A stretch of 64,000 nucleotides of DNA from Odobenus rosmarus divergens (Eukaryota > Chordata > Mammalia > Carnivora > Odobenidae): assembly GCF_000321225.1 (NCBI RefSeq), contig NW_004450566.1, forward strand, positions 487,797-551,796, in the 5' to 3' direction. Below the pieces are notes generated by a model. The model was not told the origin of the DNA and did no database searches. It saw only the letters and a list, made by a program, of their open reading frames with translations. Shown here piece by piece: positions 22,776 through 35,150 of this stretch (position 1 is the stretch's first letter; each line of letters opens with the position of its first letter). Made by a program: the position numbers and the translations under genes.

Positions 22776-23920
22776 CTGCTTTTTTTCTTTTCCAGGTCAA
22801 ACATCAGAATTGTTTTTTGAAAATGGAAGTACTCAGGATAATGAAATGTCTTTTTCTCTCTGGCACTGGAAGTCTTGTTTATTTGAGTAAATCAATGAAG
22901 GAATTATTTTACCAGGGGCTTAACAGGAGATTGGGAGAATGTTTATCTCACTAATCCTGGGGTAATGGAGGAAGAATTTCCTCTCTTTTATGGTTCCTAG
23001 ACTTAGTGGAGTCAGGAAAAGTTAAACTTGACTGAATGTACATTTTATTTTAAGTATTTTTTTTGTTAAGTACGTAAGAGTTTTCATTTTATTAATAACT
23101 GGAATCAGTGTACAATCATATTTATTTTAAGTATTGCTATATTCCTATTCACATATATAATAGAAGACAAACTATAACTTTAGTTTCTGGGGGAGAGGCA
23201 TTTTATTTTTGAACTTTCTAAATGCTAGTTGGCACATATCACAAATAGAAAATATTTTGCCAACTAGAAATAGAGACATACAACCTTCAGAGCCAGGCAT
23301 ATGTCTTTACCAAATGTAGTAGAAATCTGCAGATTTTGTCTGCTCAGCCTCAAAGATTAAACCTTTTTTTAAAAATTATTAAATTACTCTAACTTTTTCC
23401 TATTCCATCTTCTCTTGGTGGGGCTATCAAATGAGGTGCCCCCTTACCGAATGCATGGGAACATGATTCAATCTATGCTGCCCATATTGCCATAAGACAT
23501 AGTCCCTTAGTTTCTCTACCTTGATCCCTAGAATGACATAGTTCTGTCCTCCAATGCCTGATTATAAAGCATATCCTTCAATTCTATGAACTGTCCTGTA
23601 TCTTTCTAACAAATTTATTTTGACTCAACTTTCTGTTCTTTGCAATCCAAAAATCCTGATGGGTAGAGAGACAAGATTTCAGTAAAGTTCCAAATATTGG
23701 AATTAAGTAATATTGTAAAATTTTTTAAATTATTTGTCTTTTACTTTGGAGTATATTTTTTACTCCTTCTGAATATGATGCTCTGTTGTTTTGAGAAATT
23801 ATGTCAAGCAAAATGATAAAACCATAGAAGGATTATTTGATACAGAACAAGTTGGAACATGTAAAATGATGGAAATAAGTAACTCTGCTCATGGTAGTAT
23901 TCTTAAAGAAAACTCATTAT
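22776..23920. other. Non-repeat sequence, nothing recognised
   Basis: No open frame, RNA or repeat that I can support. Confidence 0.4.
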
Positions 23921-23924
23921 TATC

Positions 23925-24115
23925 ACCATCAAAATCATATGTCAGACACCATGCTTAGAGAGTTACAGATGTTATTTCTAGTCTTTATAGCAAGTTTGCA
24001 AATAGTGTTAACCCCATTTTATAGATGGGAAAGCTGAATGTTTGAGGCTTGTTAGCAGCTAATGACAATTTTAGCTCAGTTCTTCTCACTACAAAGCCTG
24101 CACTCTATACAATGA
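23925..24115 (-). mobile_element. MIR, antisense
   Basis: 'atgtcagacaccatgctta', then 'aaccccattttatagatggg' and 'ctcagttcttctcactaca' follow the antisense MIR layout. Confidence 0.75.
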
Positions 24116-24189
24116 CAGACTTTGGTTCTTAAAGTGTGAAATTCTTTGTTTCTGTGCTTGGTTTGTTAACTTGTAATTTTTACATGATG

Positions 24190-24240
24190 TTTATCCTTCG
24201 TTTAACAAATATTTATTGAGTGACTATGTGGGTAAGATCC
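24190..24240 (-). mobile_element. L2 terminal fragment, antisense
   Basis: 'aacaaatatttattgagtga' is the L2 3' end complement. The match fades within about 50 bp. A second weak L2-like stretch lies at about 24655-24750 ('aatcactgcctcaaaggggc'). Confidence 0.5.
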
Positions 24241-25171
24241 CCATGTATATATGTAAATATAGCCTTGGGGCATATGTTTTAAGAAGTAAGGATGACAAAA
24301 TAGCGTCTGGAAGGTCTTCTTTCTTTTGTAGATTATTTCAAATATATCTAAAACATGTCTACCAGTCAAGGGCAAGGATAATAAGTATTTCTTATTTTTG
24401 TTCAGAAAATCCACTCACAATTTATTTTAAATGACTCCAGAAAACTCTTATTTTTTCTTATTCCCCTAATCCCAATTTATCCTACTCATCTAACATACAT
24501 TCATACTGTGGTATGTTTGGGAAACTTTCTAAGTTCCAGAGAATTTTAGTTCATTTAATTTTAGGGTATTACTATGCAGTAAGAATATAAAGAGTATCAC
24601 TAAAATCTTCTAGAAAATGGATAAAGTCCCAAATATACCAATGCTGCTATTAATGTTTCAGGCATACCTATATGATGCCAGAGATGAATAGCCAAAATCA
24701 CTGCCTCAAAGGGGCTAGAATCTAATGATTGTGGTAGAAACTTTTGTAGCATCTATGGCCAAATCTGACAACCACTTTATCCTTATCTTTTCTAGCACTC
24801 ATAATAAGAATTGTGCAGAAGACTGTACAGTTAAATATTTTCCCTCCCCTCATTCTCACACTACTATCCCTGTTAAGTAACAGAAGGGAAGAGGTTAAGC
24901 ATGTTGCCTCATTGACAGTAGAACTTACTTAGTTTGTGCAGAAGACATTTTCTGTGTGCTCAGAGATATCAATGTTTGCTTTCCATGTAATGGAAAAAAA
25001 CCATAAAGGTAATGAGTAGACACTCTGGAAGCTAAAATTCCAAGAAGCATAACCAGGCTTTGGTTCTACCCATGCTGAAGGGTTTGGTATATTCAAATTC
25101 ATTACTAATGATTCCGTTTATTTTAAAGACTTGGTCTATGTGAGATTATATTTGAAAAATCTGTGCAGTTA
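24241..25171. other. Mostly non-repeat sequence
   Basis: Apart from the weak L2-like stretch near 24655-24750, nothing was recognised. Confidence 0.4.
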
Positions 25172-25188
25172 GGGGACTGTGTATTTCT

Positions 25189-25386
25189 TTTTTTTTTTTA
25201 AAGATTTTATTTATTTATTTGAGAGAGAGAGAATGAGAGATAGAGAGCACGAGAGGGAAGAGGGTCAAAGGGAGAAGCAGACTCCCCGCTGAGCAGGGAG
25301 CCAGATGTGGGACTCGATCCCGGGACTCCAGGACCATGACCTGAGCCGAAGGCAGTCGCTTAACCAACTGAGCCACCCAGGCGCCC
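25189..25386 (-). mobile_element. SINEC, young-looking subfamily, antisense
   Basis: Very well preserved antisense SINE with a perfect 17-bp duplication, ggggactgtgtatttct (25172-25188 and 25387-25403). It carries 'ctcgatcccgggactccagg' and 'gagagatagagagcac', shared with the copies at 19767 and 43606. The perfect duplication and CpG retention in the head (gcgccc, agtcgc) point to a recent insertion, possibly lineage-specific. Confidence 0.97.
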
Positions 25387-25403
25387 GGGGACTGTGTATT
25401 TCT

Positions 25404-25980
25404 GATGGAAAATTAAACTGATGAAAAGAACAAAGCCAGATAGAGAGTATGAATACCCAAATAAATGATTCAGGACAAAACAGGCAGAGCAGTACCTAAG
25501 TGTGAGCTGATGCTATTATTAAGCAGAGTAGCAGAAGGTTCGAAAGTGGTTAGAGTTGGAACATTCTGACCATCAGTGTCAGCTTCCTGAAGAAACTTAA
25601 AAAAAACAACAACAAACTTTATTTTTCTCATAACTGGTTTAGATATAGTAAAGTATCCACTCTCCTTTTTATTGCCTTTCAAATACTTTCTGGTGGTGCT
25701 GGTGGGTGGAGATCAGTTGCCTTATAATAGAAAAACAGGTTATGGCTAGTTTTATGTTCCTTGTTCTGTCTTAATCTCATTGAACTCCTCAGGGTGCTAG
25801 CTAGGAGTCTCACTAGCCTCCTATGGGAGACTGAGCTCTCTGTGTCCACTGTGGGAACCAGGCTGAATGTGAGCATATCCCAGAAGCAGCACCAACTGCC
25901 CTTTGGATTAGAGATCCTTCAGGGAGGAGGTGGCTGAACTAGAAGCCCAAGCACTCAAAGCACCTCCCCAAACCACAGCA
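25404..25980. other. Non-repeat sequence
   Basis: No gene or repeat recognised. Frames of 65-70 codons on the minus strand show no domains. Confidence 0.4.
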
Positions 25981-25984
25981 TCCC

Positions 25985-26135
25985 AGGTCAGTGGTTTTAA
26001 ACCTGGCTGAGGTTTAAAAATTGCAGACTCCAAGGTCCTAGCCAAATTTCCCAAATGAGCACATCCAAGAGTGGATTCTGGAAATCTGCCTTCTTAACAA
26101 ATAATCTGAAGATCAGCTAGGATTCCAAGCTACAA
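25985..26135. mobile_element. MER5/MER20-like hAT-Charlie relic
   Basis: Starts 'gtcagtggttttaaacctgg', close to the terminal cagtggttctcaaa of MER5/MER20 nonautonomous hAT elements. The middle ('gattctggaaatctgcc') is also consistent. The right terminus is degraded. Confidence 0.55.
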
Positions 26136-29029
26136 TTCCAAGTCCTTTGTGAAGAAGAAATGACCCTCCCTCCACACTCCACCAGCATGATTGCTTTCAT
26201 GCATGGTGAGAGAACGGATACCAGTGTGTTTTAGAAGAGTGAGACCCATATTTGGGGCAGGGATCTCAGTACATCTACCTTTTTAAAGACTCCATTCTCC
26301 CCTCCCAAACTGCCAGCTTTACTGGGCAGTAATCTGAATTTGACATTGTCATCCACTTTCCTATTTTCTGGCTTGGCTTTGCCTTGGCCAAATAGTAGGC
26401 AGCTGGAAAAGTGACCAGTTACCTTAAAGATAGATATTGACATATAGTCATGTCAGTAGTTAGTGGAGGTTCCAGAAAATGGAACTTTACTCATCAAAGT
26501 GCCAACACCCCTTTTTAAAGTATTAAAACCCTTCTGCTTTCAGAAACAAAGTATTGACCATTTCTATTTTTCTTGATGATTCAGAATTGTCATTAAAATA
26601 GGATTTCTTTTACTGTGCAGTGCACTATTTTAAGGAAGCTGTTGAAGTAGATAGATCAGTCTCTCCTGCAATTTTTATTTTGTGTTGTCGTTACAGTTTC
26701 AGTTGGCCTCTGTGGTACCCTGGACTCTAGCTTTCTGAGAATCAGCTGCCTCTGCACTGCTGTCAGTATGTTTGCCGGGGCAGCATACGTCCCTTCGTTT
26801 CTGTTTCTAATCTTTGCAGCCTGCAGTACCAGATTGCCGAACCTCTTAGAACTCGGTCTTAATTAGACTGAGCTGGATTCTGGGCAGAGTTTTGGCAGTC
26901 TGTCCTGGGAGTGACCGCCTAAGCTTTGGGAGATGAATGTCATGACATATGTTCTGGCTGCCCAGAAGGTTTTGTTTACACGTTTACTTGGTTTACTGGT
27001 GTATGGCTGTGTTTCAGAGGACTCTGAGTTGTTGGAGTGGTTAGTTCTGACTAACTGAAGAGTTATTGTCTATAGCGGAAAACTTGGAGTGAGCGTTTGT
27101 TCACATATGCCTGCATATTCATTTTTAACCTGATCGTGGTTGAGAGAAAAGTTGAAAATGCCTGGTTGGAATGTGGAGCACAGTAAGAACATTGATTTTT
27201 TTTTTTCCTTCCCTCTTAGGATAGCAGCAATGCTGGATCCTGGGCTGCCCCAGGAAGGGGATTTAACTTCTCTCCTTCGTGTTCTTTTATTTTGTCCTCA
27301 GAAAATCACTTGGCAGCTGTCATAGTGACGCAAACCCTTGGCTTGTTGGTAGCTTAGGAAAATGCAACCCTTTTCTGTTTGCTGATAATCAGAGCAAAGA
27401 AAAGCACCTGCTGGGTTATCTTATGGGAGCAAAGAAGGGCTAATGCCCAATCTCCAAAGAAAGCCGCCAATTCCCTGGCTATTCTCCTGGTCAGGTAGTT
27501 TGGTGCCACAGAGCAGCTGTGTGTAGAGACACACTGCTTGGGTCCAAGAGGAACAGTGTTCTTGGCTTACAGACTCAGCCCAGAGTAGCCCCTTGGTGGC
27601 GACAGGCAGGGCCACTCATTCTGGGGGACAAATTCACCAAAGCAAGTGATCTATCTTTATATCTTTGAGGTCAGTGAGAAGGGCTTCCTCCTGGTTTTCT
27701 GCTCTTTGCCATTAACAACATAAACTTACCTGCCAAAAATGATAGACATGACCATGCGTTCTTAGCTTCTCCTTTATTTTATTTATCTCTCTACAAATCT
27801 TACCTCTCTCTCAATCTCTCTGTCTCTCAATATCTACTTATCTCTCTCCCCCCTGCCTTTACTCCTATCCTTTTGGACTCAGTCTAAATGAAGTATATTT
27901 CTTTTAACTACTTGATCACTAGATGCACATTGGCTGCGTGTACAGAGAGGGAAAACTGCTTCAACAGCTCACTGAGCTTTCAGTGTCTGTAGTCAGCATG
28001 GTTCAGGCTGAGCTAAATGGGATGGTATCCATGGTGAGAGGTGCAGAGTGCACCAGGCCTTTGTGCCAAAAGGGAGATGAAACATGTGTCATATATGTGG
28101 CCCTGTTGGCAGTCAGCGATTTCAAAGTTCCAGTCCGGAGTTTATCATTACTGATCAAGGCAAGAATCATAATAAGATAGAATAAGAAGTTTTCAGAAAA
28201 AGTGGCAAAATGGGATAAAGCTCCGAAAAGACTTAAAAATAAAACTAGATAGAAATGCGTTAGAATAAAAAGATGCTTAATAATTAATGTTTGTTTAGTT
28301 GTAATGTCAGTGACTTTTTTGTTTTAAATCATTAAGCAGTTATTCCACCTTTAAAGGACAAATTGTAAATCCTAACAATCATCTACAGTGAAATAATTAT
28401 AATGTGCCAACTGGTACATATTTATATTCTTGTATCGGCAGTATAAAAGTTGGAAACCTTTGCAAAGGAGATGTTTGCTTTTCAAGTATGGAATGGATAC
28501 GTTGGCTTTTTGGTTTTGTTATTTGGTTTATTGTGAAAAACTATTGCCTGCTTGTACTAGATTTATTTTTATTATTTTATATTTTGTTATTTATGCTGCT
28601 TATACTAGATTTTCTAATCTGTGGACCTCCATTCACTTATTGGTGGACGAAGATTCACATTCCTGTTGGGTCTTCTCTGCCTTGTAAAGGCAATTTCAGC
28701 TGTTTGTAGAGAAAGGCTGGCCTCATAACTCCTCACCATTTTATCCAGGGACTAAATATTGACTTTTGTCACATAGCTGCCATATGCCATTTTAATGTGT
28801 ATTAGTCCAGATTTGTTTTACACAGGGGTGATATTTACAGATAAGGATAAAATGACATTGAATGTAAAAGAAAAAAAGTATTGAAGTATTGCTAAAGAAA
28901 TATTCAAAATACATAGAGCATTTGCCCTTATAATTCATAGTTTGGTTTTATAGTACCTGTAATTCATTTTCGGTTTTATTACGATCCTTAGGTGGATATG
29001 CCTTTTGAAGCCAGATATAGACGAGGCAT
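26136..29029. other. Non-repeat sequence; possible conserved noncoding block at 26640-27420
   Basis: No repeats were recognised. The sub-block 26640-27420 has higher sequence complexity and G+C than its surroundings. CT-rich low-complexity sequence lies at 27785-27850. The 101-codon frame at 28404-28709 (+) is rich in L, I and W and overlaps another frame of similar size, so it is not supported as a gene. Confidence 0.35.
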
Positions 29030-29262
29030 AGGGAGTGGCATGTGTCGTCAACTGATTCTGAAGTCTAATTGCTGAGTTACATTCTGGCATCATCCTTAGC
29101 TATATGATCTTGAAGGATTTTTTAAACTTTCTTGCCTTATTTTTCTCCTTTTTAGAGGGGAAATAATAGTACATTTCTCATAGGGTTATTTTGAAATTAT
29201 AGATAATCAATTTAAAGCATATAGTTCAGTGCCCAACATGTGGCAAGAATGCAACAACTGTC
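29030..29262 (+). mobile_element. MIR, sense
   Basis: 'ctgattctgaagtctaatt', 'tagctatatgatcttgaagg', 'ggggaaataatagtac' and 'tcagtgcccaacatgtggc' follow the sense MIR order over nearly its whole length. Confidence 0.75.
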
Positions 29263-29929
29263 TATAACTATGCTTAGACTGTCCTAGCTGCAAATGAATC
29301 TCTGTACAAATTCTGACAAACGATACACCTCCAGAATTATCTGGTAAGTCAGTAATCTTTGCAAGACGCCTAAATGTAGCATAAAAGTTAGGCTGATTAA
29401 ATACAATAAACAAAGCAAAGCAATAAAATCCATTTCACAGGCATTCAATAATTATTTGTTGTATTAAAGAAAACTGGGTATTAGGCATTAGGAACCCATG
29501 GATTCATAGATTTTCTGGGTTGGGTGTGGAAACTTAAGTAAATAACACCCTTTCTACTTGCCTCATTCAGTGTTTTCATCTCCTCTACCACATTCCCTTG
29601 GAGTAGACATTCATCCGAATACTTGAGCCTCTTCAGTGATGGCAACCTATGCATGAGGAACCAGTTTTGATTATTGGAAAGATCATTTAGGTTGGGCTGA
29701 CAGTCTGCTTCTTTTGCTTCCATCCATCCTTCCTAGTTTGGCTTTATGGCTCTTCATATGCCAGTGCCTCACATATTTGAATATATTTTCTACATTCTCC
29801 ATTCCCTTCATTTTGCAGACATAAATCCCTGGACCTTCAACCTTTCTCAAATGACATGATTTTTGAGTTATCTATTGTTATTAATTATGAACTTTGGAAC
29901 TGAGCTTATTTCATTAAAAAACTGTATTT
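29263..29929. other. Non-repeat sequence
   Basis: Nothing recognised. An 80-codon minus-strand frame at 29481-29723 has no domain. Confidence 0.4.
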
Positions 29930-30330
29930 AGCCACAAGTAACAGGGACTACCAAACTAGAGGCTTAAAACAGAAAGGGCTATATTTTCTTCTCACATAAA
30001 TGAAATCCTGCACTAGACAGCTCAGAGCCAACATGGTGACAGCAAATTCTTCAGGGTCTCAGGACCTTCTGGATTTCTTCTCTGCCATTCCCAAGGTGTG
30101 ATTCTCATCCTCAGGTTTTGGAGGTGACCATTTAGCTACAGCTGTTGGGTTCCTATTCCAGAGGCAGGAAAAATTAGAATGGCCTTATGCAAACACGGTG
30201 CATACCTCCTGAATCTGCCTCTCTTGGATACATGAACAGCAACTTCTACTTCTTGTTGGCCTGAACTGTGTCGCATGCTCAACTCTAATGTAAGGGAGGC
30301 AAGGAAATGCAGTTTTCAGGCAAGCATTCT
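29930..30330 (-). mobile_element. Ancient interspersed repeat, family uncertain
   Basis: Begins 'caagtaacagggactacc', continues with 'ttcttctcacataaatga', 'cttcagggtctcaggacctt', and ends with 'gttggcctgaactgtg' and 'ggaggcaaggaaatgcag'. This is the complement of the family seen at 1690-2165 and the best-preserved copy of it here. I cannot name the family with certainty. Confidence 0.45.
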
Positions 30331-31804
30331 CATCAATTTCAATGCTACCATGAATAAAAGGAGGATTCTTTCAGTAAGAAAAAAGGGTAGACTACATGTA
30401 AGGTAGACAACTGGCAGTCTGCAATAGGACGTCCTTGGAAAAATCTCCTTCTGAAGTGTGGTCTCCCGCCTTCAACAGTAGTCTAGATATGAGATGAGAG
30501 TAGAATGGGGTAGAATGGGACTACATCTGGGTGAAATTCTGACTTCCAGAAAATGGTACCAATTAAAAATATCAGAGAAAAGGTAGAAAGCAGTCCTAAC
30601 TTGGGCAGAATTGTGTTTATCCACCTCATTTGAGCTCAGAGCCAGTAATCTTAATGTTTACCAAGGCTTCCTACCCATTGAGAACTGAAAGCCTGCTCTT
30701 TCCTGGACTGTTTTCTGCTCTACACTATAACCAACATGCTCATGTAGTAGATCCAAAAACCAACCTCTAAGGCTTTGCTTTACTAAAATGCCTATGTGTA
30801 AGTGGCATAGTAGTAAAGTCATTTTAGGAAGGTATATGTCAGTGAATGAAGTTCTTTATGATATGTGTATTAGTGCCAAGATATTCTAAAAAATTCTTCT
30901 AAAGTACAGAGTCTTGCTGGGATGTATAGCACCTAGAAAATTTATTTAAACAACCTTGCTGTTAACTTCTCTTTCTGTCCAAAGGATTCCAGATTTTACT
31001 GGAAGGGGGAAACAAAGGCATAGTTGTACTCATTGAGAAAAACTATAAGTAAAACCAAAGAAAACACATGCTTACTCTATAAGGAGTCCTGGAAAATACA
31101 TCTGGTCCCTGAAGTGAAAGGAGTTGAAAAAAGAAGATTAATTGGTATATCACAGACTTCAGCCAATACATCCTTTCGGGCTACAGAGAAGCCCATACTT
31201 AGCTAGTTCAACTATGGTTCATAGCCAGATGATGGTGGTAGTAACAAGGGCTTTCTTCTTGCCTATGTTTCATGAATACAGGTAATGTGATTAGTAACTG
31301 ACTTTATCCCCCAAAACTTGGAGAAAAGCCTCCATTGGTTGAATCTGGGCTCTTTAGACAGAAAATGGTCTCAGCACCAAGAATGCTGACAATTAACATC
31401 AGGGCCAACTTCTTCATTTTCAGGTTAGAGTTGAAATCCTACAACCTGTTACCTACCTAGTTTCCAAGCACCCATCTTTCTGAAATAGGAATGGAATGTA
31501 AAAGGCAAAAGATTTAAAAGTACAATCCAGGAATAGGTAGATGAATGCAAGTTGTGTCTGGTCTTCCCATATTCTCACTTGACTCAAATAGAATTTTATC
31601 TGACAGTTACTGAAGGTTTTTTTTTAAGCAGTTTTTTACATTGGCCCCAAAGAAGAAGTGGCAAAAATATAATAAAAAATATGTTTACTAATTTCATAAA
31701 GGTAATGGTAACTTTGAAGATGTAGGAAAAAAGCCCAAGAATGCCTTTTGTTTTTGCCTTGTAATCATTAGGCTGTGTTCTCTGTGAGTTCCAGTTACTA
31801 TCAT
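30331..31804. other. Non-repeat sequence, nothing recognised
   Basis: No repeat or RNA. Open frames of 60-70 codons are unsupported. Confidence 0.4.
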
Positions 31805-31945
31805 CCATTCGTACATTTATTCATATACTTAATAAATATTACTCATTTACTCAGTACCTACTATATGCTTGGAATTGTGCTAAGTTCTGAGAGTATAAAG
31901 ATCTGTAAGAAACTGTTGCTGTCCTTATAAAACTTATGATTAAGT
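31805..31945 (-). mobile_element. L2 3' end, antisense
   Basis: 'actcagtacctactatatgc', 'ggaattgtgctaagttctga' and 'ccttataaaacttatgatt' match the antisense L2 terminus. Confidence 0.75.
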
Positions 31946-32004
31946 GACCACTGAGAACTTAACCTTTGTATGGTAGAGTTCTTCCCGTGAACAAGTATTA
32001 TAAC

Positions 32005-32395
32005 AAATTTTTCTTTTTTTAATTGAAGTATAATTAATATACAATGTTATATTTGTTTCAAGTGTACAGCATATTAGTTCACCAGTTCTATGCATTACTT
32101 AGTGCTCACCACAATATAGTTACTGTCTGTGGCCAAACAACATTATTACAATATTACTGACTGTATTCTCTATGCCATACTTTACGTCTCTATGATTCAT
32201 TTATTTTATAACTGGAAATTCATACCTCTTAATTCTCTTTATCTATTTCATCTGTTTCCCTACCCATCTCCCTTCTGAAAACCATCAGTTTATTCTCTGT
32301 ATTTAAGAGTCTGCTTTTTTGTTTTTTGTTTTTCCTTCTTGTTTGTTTACCTATTATGTTTTTTAGATTCCACATGTATGTGAAATTTTATTATA
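32005..32395 (-). mobile_element. L1 3' UTR (L1MA-like), antisense, truncated
   Basis: 'ttgaagtataattaatatac', 'tcaagtgtacagcatatt', 'ggaaattcatacctcttaa' and 'ctgtatttaagagtctgc' are the complement of an old L1 3' UTR. The same end type as the L1 at 7886. Confidence 0.85.
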
Positions 32396-32964
32396 GAAAC
32401 TTAGGTGAAGTTTGATGTCTGTTTTTAGTATCTTTCAGTATTAATAATGTTCTGATCTAGATTACTGAAATATAGGCGTTTCATCCAGATTCATGCATTG
32501 CAGATCTGAACTATTGATTAAATGGGTTAATAGAAATGGCAATTGAGTTTGTTTGTTGTTGAACCTATTTCTATTAGTATCAGAAATGACTGGAGTCTGA
32601 CAGTTAAGATTTGACTCCTTGCATGTGTAAGCTGTTATGGACTTCATAAAGACATAGGAAATGTGTATTTCAAAGCAGCAAATCATATTTTAAGGATTAC
32701 TTAAGAAAATGAAATCATGTCTCCTGTATTCTAAAGAAGTCAGATAACATTTTTTATTTTTAAATAACCGGATTTAGAGATTTTTGTTTTCCTTTAACCT
32801 TCTTTCCACATAACTTTTACTTCTCATTTCAAAGTAGATTTTGTGGTGATTGCTCTCTCTTTTAATATGGCCTACTGCAAGAAAGTCTTCTATCTAGTGC
32901 TAAAAACACAGAAAATATGGACATGGTCAGTAAATGTTATTTCTCTTTATAGGAGGCAGAGTGT
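32396..32964. other. Non-repeat sequence
   Basis: Nothing recognised. Confidence 0.4.
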
Positions 32965-33130
32965 CTACACTAGTGACTCTCAAGCCTGGGGCTACCTAGA
33001 AAGCTGGTAAAATATACTGCTGCCTGGTCCCTAGGTTACCCAGAACCATAGAATCTCTGGGGCTGGAGCCCAGACATTGGATTGTTTTAAAATATTCCTA
33101 GGTGATTTTAATGTGCAAGAATAGCTAGAA
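32965..33130. mobile_element. MER20/MER5-like hAT-Charlie relic
   Basis: 'tagtgactctcaagcctggg', 'agaatctctggggctggagc' and 'cctaggtgattttaatgtgc' are the MER5/MER20 layout with both termini partly visible. Confidence 0.7.
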
Positions 33131-33832
33131 ACTCTCACTTCTGTTGGAAAGCAGAATAATCAAATTATGCTAATTGGCACTAAAGAGTAAATGGTTTATA
33201 GCGTCATTTGAATTTCCAAAATAAGTATCTAACAGAGAGTCTGGTCAGTGTGACAAAGTATAATGAAGCCATTCAGGTAAGGGCAGAAAATATTCCAAGC
33301 AGGAGAGGCCTAAGTATTCCTTAAATTTCACCACTTAGATGACTATCCTACCTCACTTAAACAACTGCTTTGCTTATGTGGCCCTGGCATTTAATTCAGC
33401 TTTCTAAAGTCAAATGTGTTAAACACTTATCTGATGCCTATAGTTGAGTAGATTTTTCCTGAAACTGAAATTGGTAGGAATGTAAATATGTTTGATTGCC
33501 CAGAGCCTTAATTGTCCGTCTATCTTTGTCCCTTTATCATTAGAGCTATGCCTATTCAGGGAAAATAAAATGGACACCCTAAAACAATTAGTGGGATGTT
33601 AGAACATTTGAAGCCTCATTGACTTTTTCAGGTTTTTTTGGCTAATATAGAAGGGGTTGAGTGTCAAATTATCTAAATATTTCTTGGATTTTCTAGTTAC
33701 TTAGAATGTATTCTCCTATTTGTTAAATTTCTCTGTCCTAACTTCAACATTTATACATTTGTGATTGCAATGCCTATACACTCTTTTATGGGTAGGTGGC
33801 AATGCCTATTCCATTTCTCAGATTCTTCAGTG
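33131..33832. other. Non-repeat sequence
   Basis: Nothing recognised. Confidence 0.4.
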
Positions 33833-34080
33833 TAAGATGTGTGGGCAGTGGAGTCAAAGGGCAGAATTCACATTCTTCGTTAGCTTCCTGACTAGCTGTG
33901 TGATCTTAGGCAAATCATTAGCCTCTCCCAGCCTCAATTTTCTTATCTGTGAAACAGAAATGATAATAGTTCCTATGTCTTAAGCTTGTTGTGGAGTTTG
34001 AAAAAGACATGTAAGTAAAGCCCATGCCACTATGCACTAAATATCATTACCTTTATTGTTTCTACTGCTATTCAATTCTT
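33833..34080 (+). mobile_element. MIR, sense, near full length
   Basis: 'gcagtggagtcaaagggcag', 'gactagctgtgtgatcttag', 'tcaattttcttatctgtgaa' and 'aatgataatagttcctatg' follow the sense MIR closely. This is the clearest MIR in the window. Confidence 0.9.
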
Positions 34081-34453
34081 TGGAGAAAAAAACAAGGTTG
34101 AAGGAAAATGAATAATTGCTTTATAGATTAAGGATTTTTCGATGGAAAAATTTGCATTTGTCCCTCTTGCAAGTATTTGAAATGTAATAATTTGACTATC
34201 TGAAATCTCAAATCAAGAGCTATGACAGCATATTTTATCTCAAAGAAATGCTATAAAATTTCATCTATTTTGTTATATGCATTATCAAAGTCATTTTACC
34301 TGCCTCCAACACTTTATAGGAGAAGCTAGGAAATATGCATCCACTAGAAAGAAGGAGAGGAATGCAGTTTCGGGCAAGTCCCAGCAATTCCTTGGGATTG
34401 GGGTGGGATGGGATGGGATTGAATCAGGAAAGTATTGCTATACACTCGAATTC

Positions 34454-34472
34454 TTTTTTTTTTTTTTTTTTT
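34454..34472. repeat. poly(T) tract
   Basis: A 19-base T run with no SINE or L1 attached on the right that I can recognise, so it may be the tail of a lost or unrecognised antisense insertion or simple slippage. Confidence 0.85.
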
Positions 34473-34647
34473 ACATGGCCTCCAATCCTTATTTGAATGT
34501 TAGTAGATAGATTTATCTGTGAACTAATTCAGGGTGAGAGATGAAAACTTGGGAACAGAGTGTACAGATAGTTATGATCTTCCAGTCACTTTACAGAAAT
34601 GTCCATGTGCTGACCCTCCCTGTCTCCTTTCTCCAGAGCACAAAACT

Positions 34648-35150
34648 ACTATAGGATCTTCCTCACCTTACAATGGGGTTACATCCCAATAAACCCATTG
34701 TAAGTTGAAAATGTCATAAATCAAAAATGCATTTAATGCACTTAAACTATTAAACATCTCAGCTTAGCCTTGCCTGCCTTAAAGTGCTCAGAACACTCAC
34801 ATTAGCCTAGGCTTAGATGAAATCATGTAACACAAAGCCTATTTTATAATAAAGTGTTGAGTATCTCCTGTAATTTTTTGACAACTGTACTGAAAGTGAA
34901 AAGCAGAAAGGCTGTATGGGTACAGAGTGACTGTAAGGGTTTGGGTTGTTTATCCTCGTGATCTCTAGGCTGCCAGAGCTGCAGCTTGCTGCCCCCACCC
35001 AGCATCATGAGAGTATCGGACAGCATATCGTAGCCTGGGAAAAGATAAAAAATTCAAAGTACGGTTTCTAGTGAAGGTGTATTGCTTTCCCACCATCATG
35101 AAATCAAATAGTTGTAAGTCCAACCATTGTAAGTTGGGGACTGTCTGTAT
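34648..35150. mobile_element. MER8-type (Tigger-related) DNA transposon, near full length
   Basis: The termini are inverted copies: 'cttacaatggggttacatcc' with 'aacccattgtaagttgaaa' on the left and 'ccaaccattgtaagttgggg' on the right. TA dinucleotides sit at both edges, as expected for a TcMar-type cut-and-paste element. The interior has no transposase, so it is a nonautonomous copy. Its length of about 500 bp is larger than some relatives. Confidence 0.8.
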
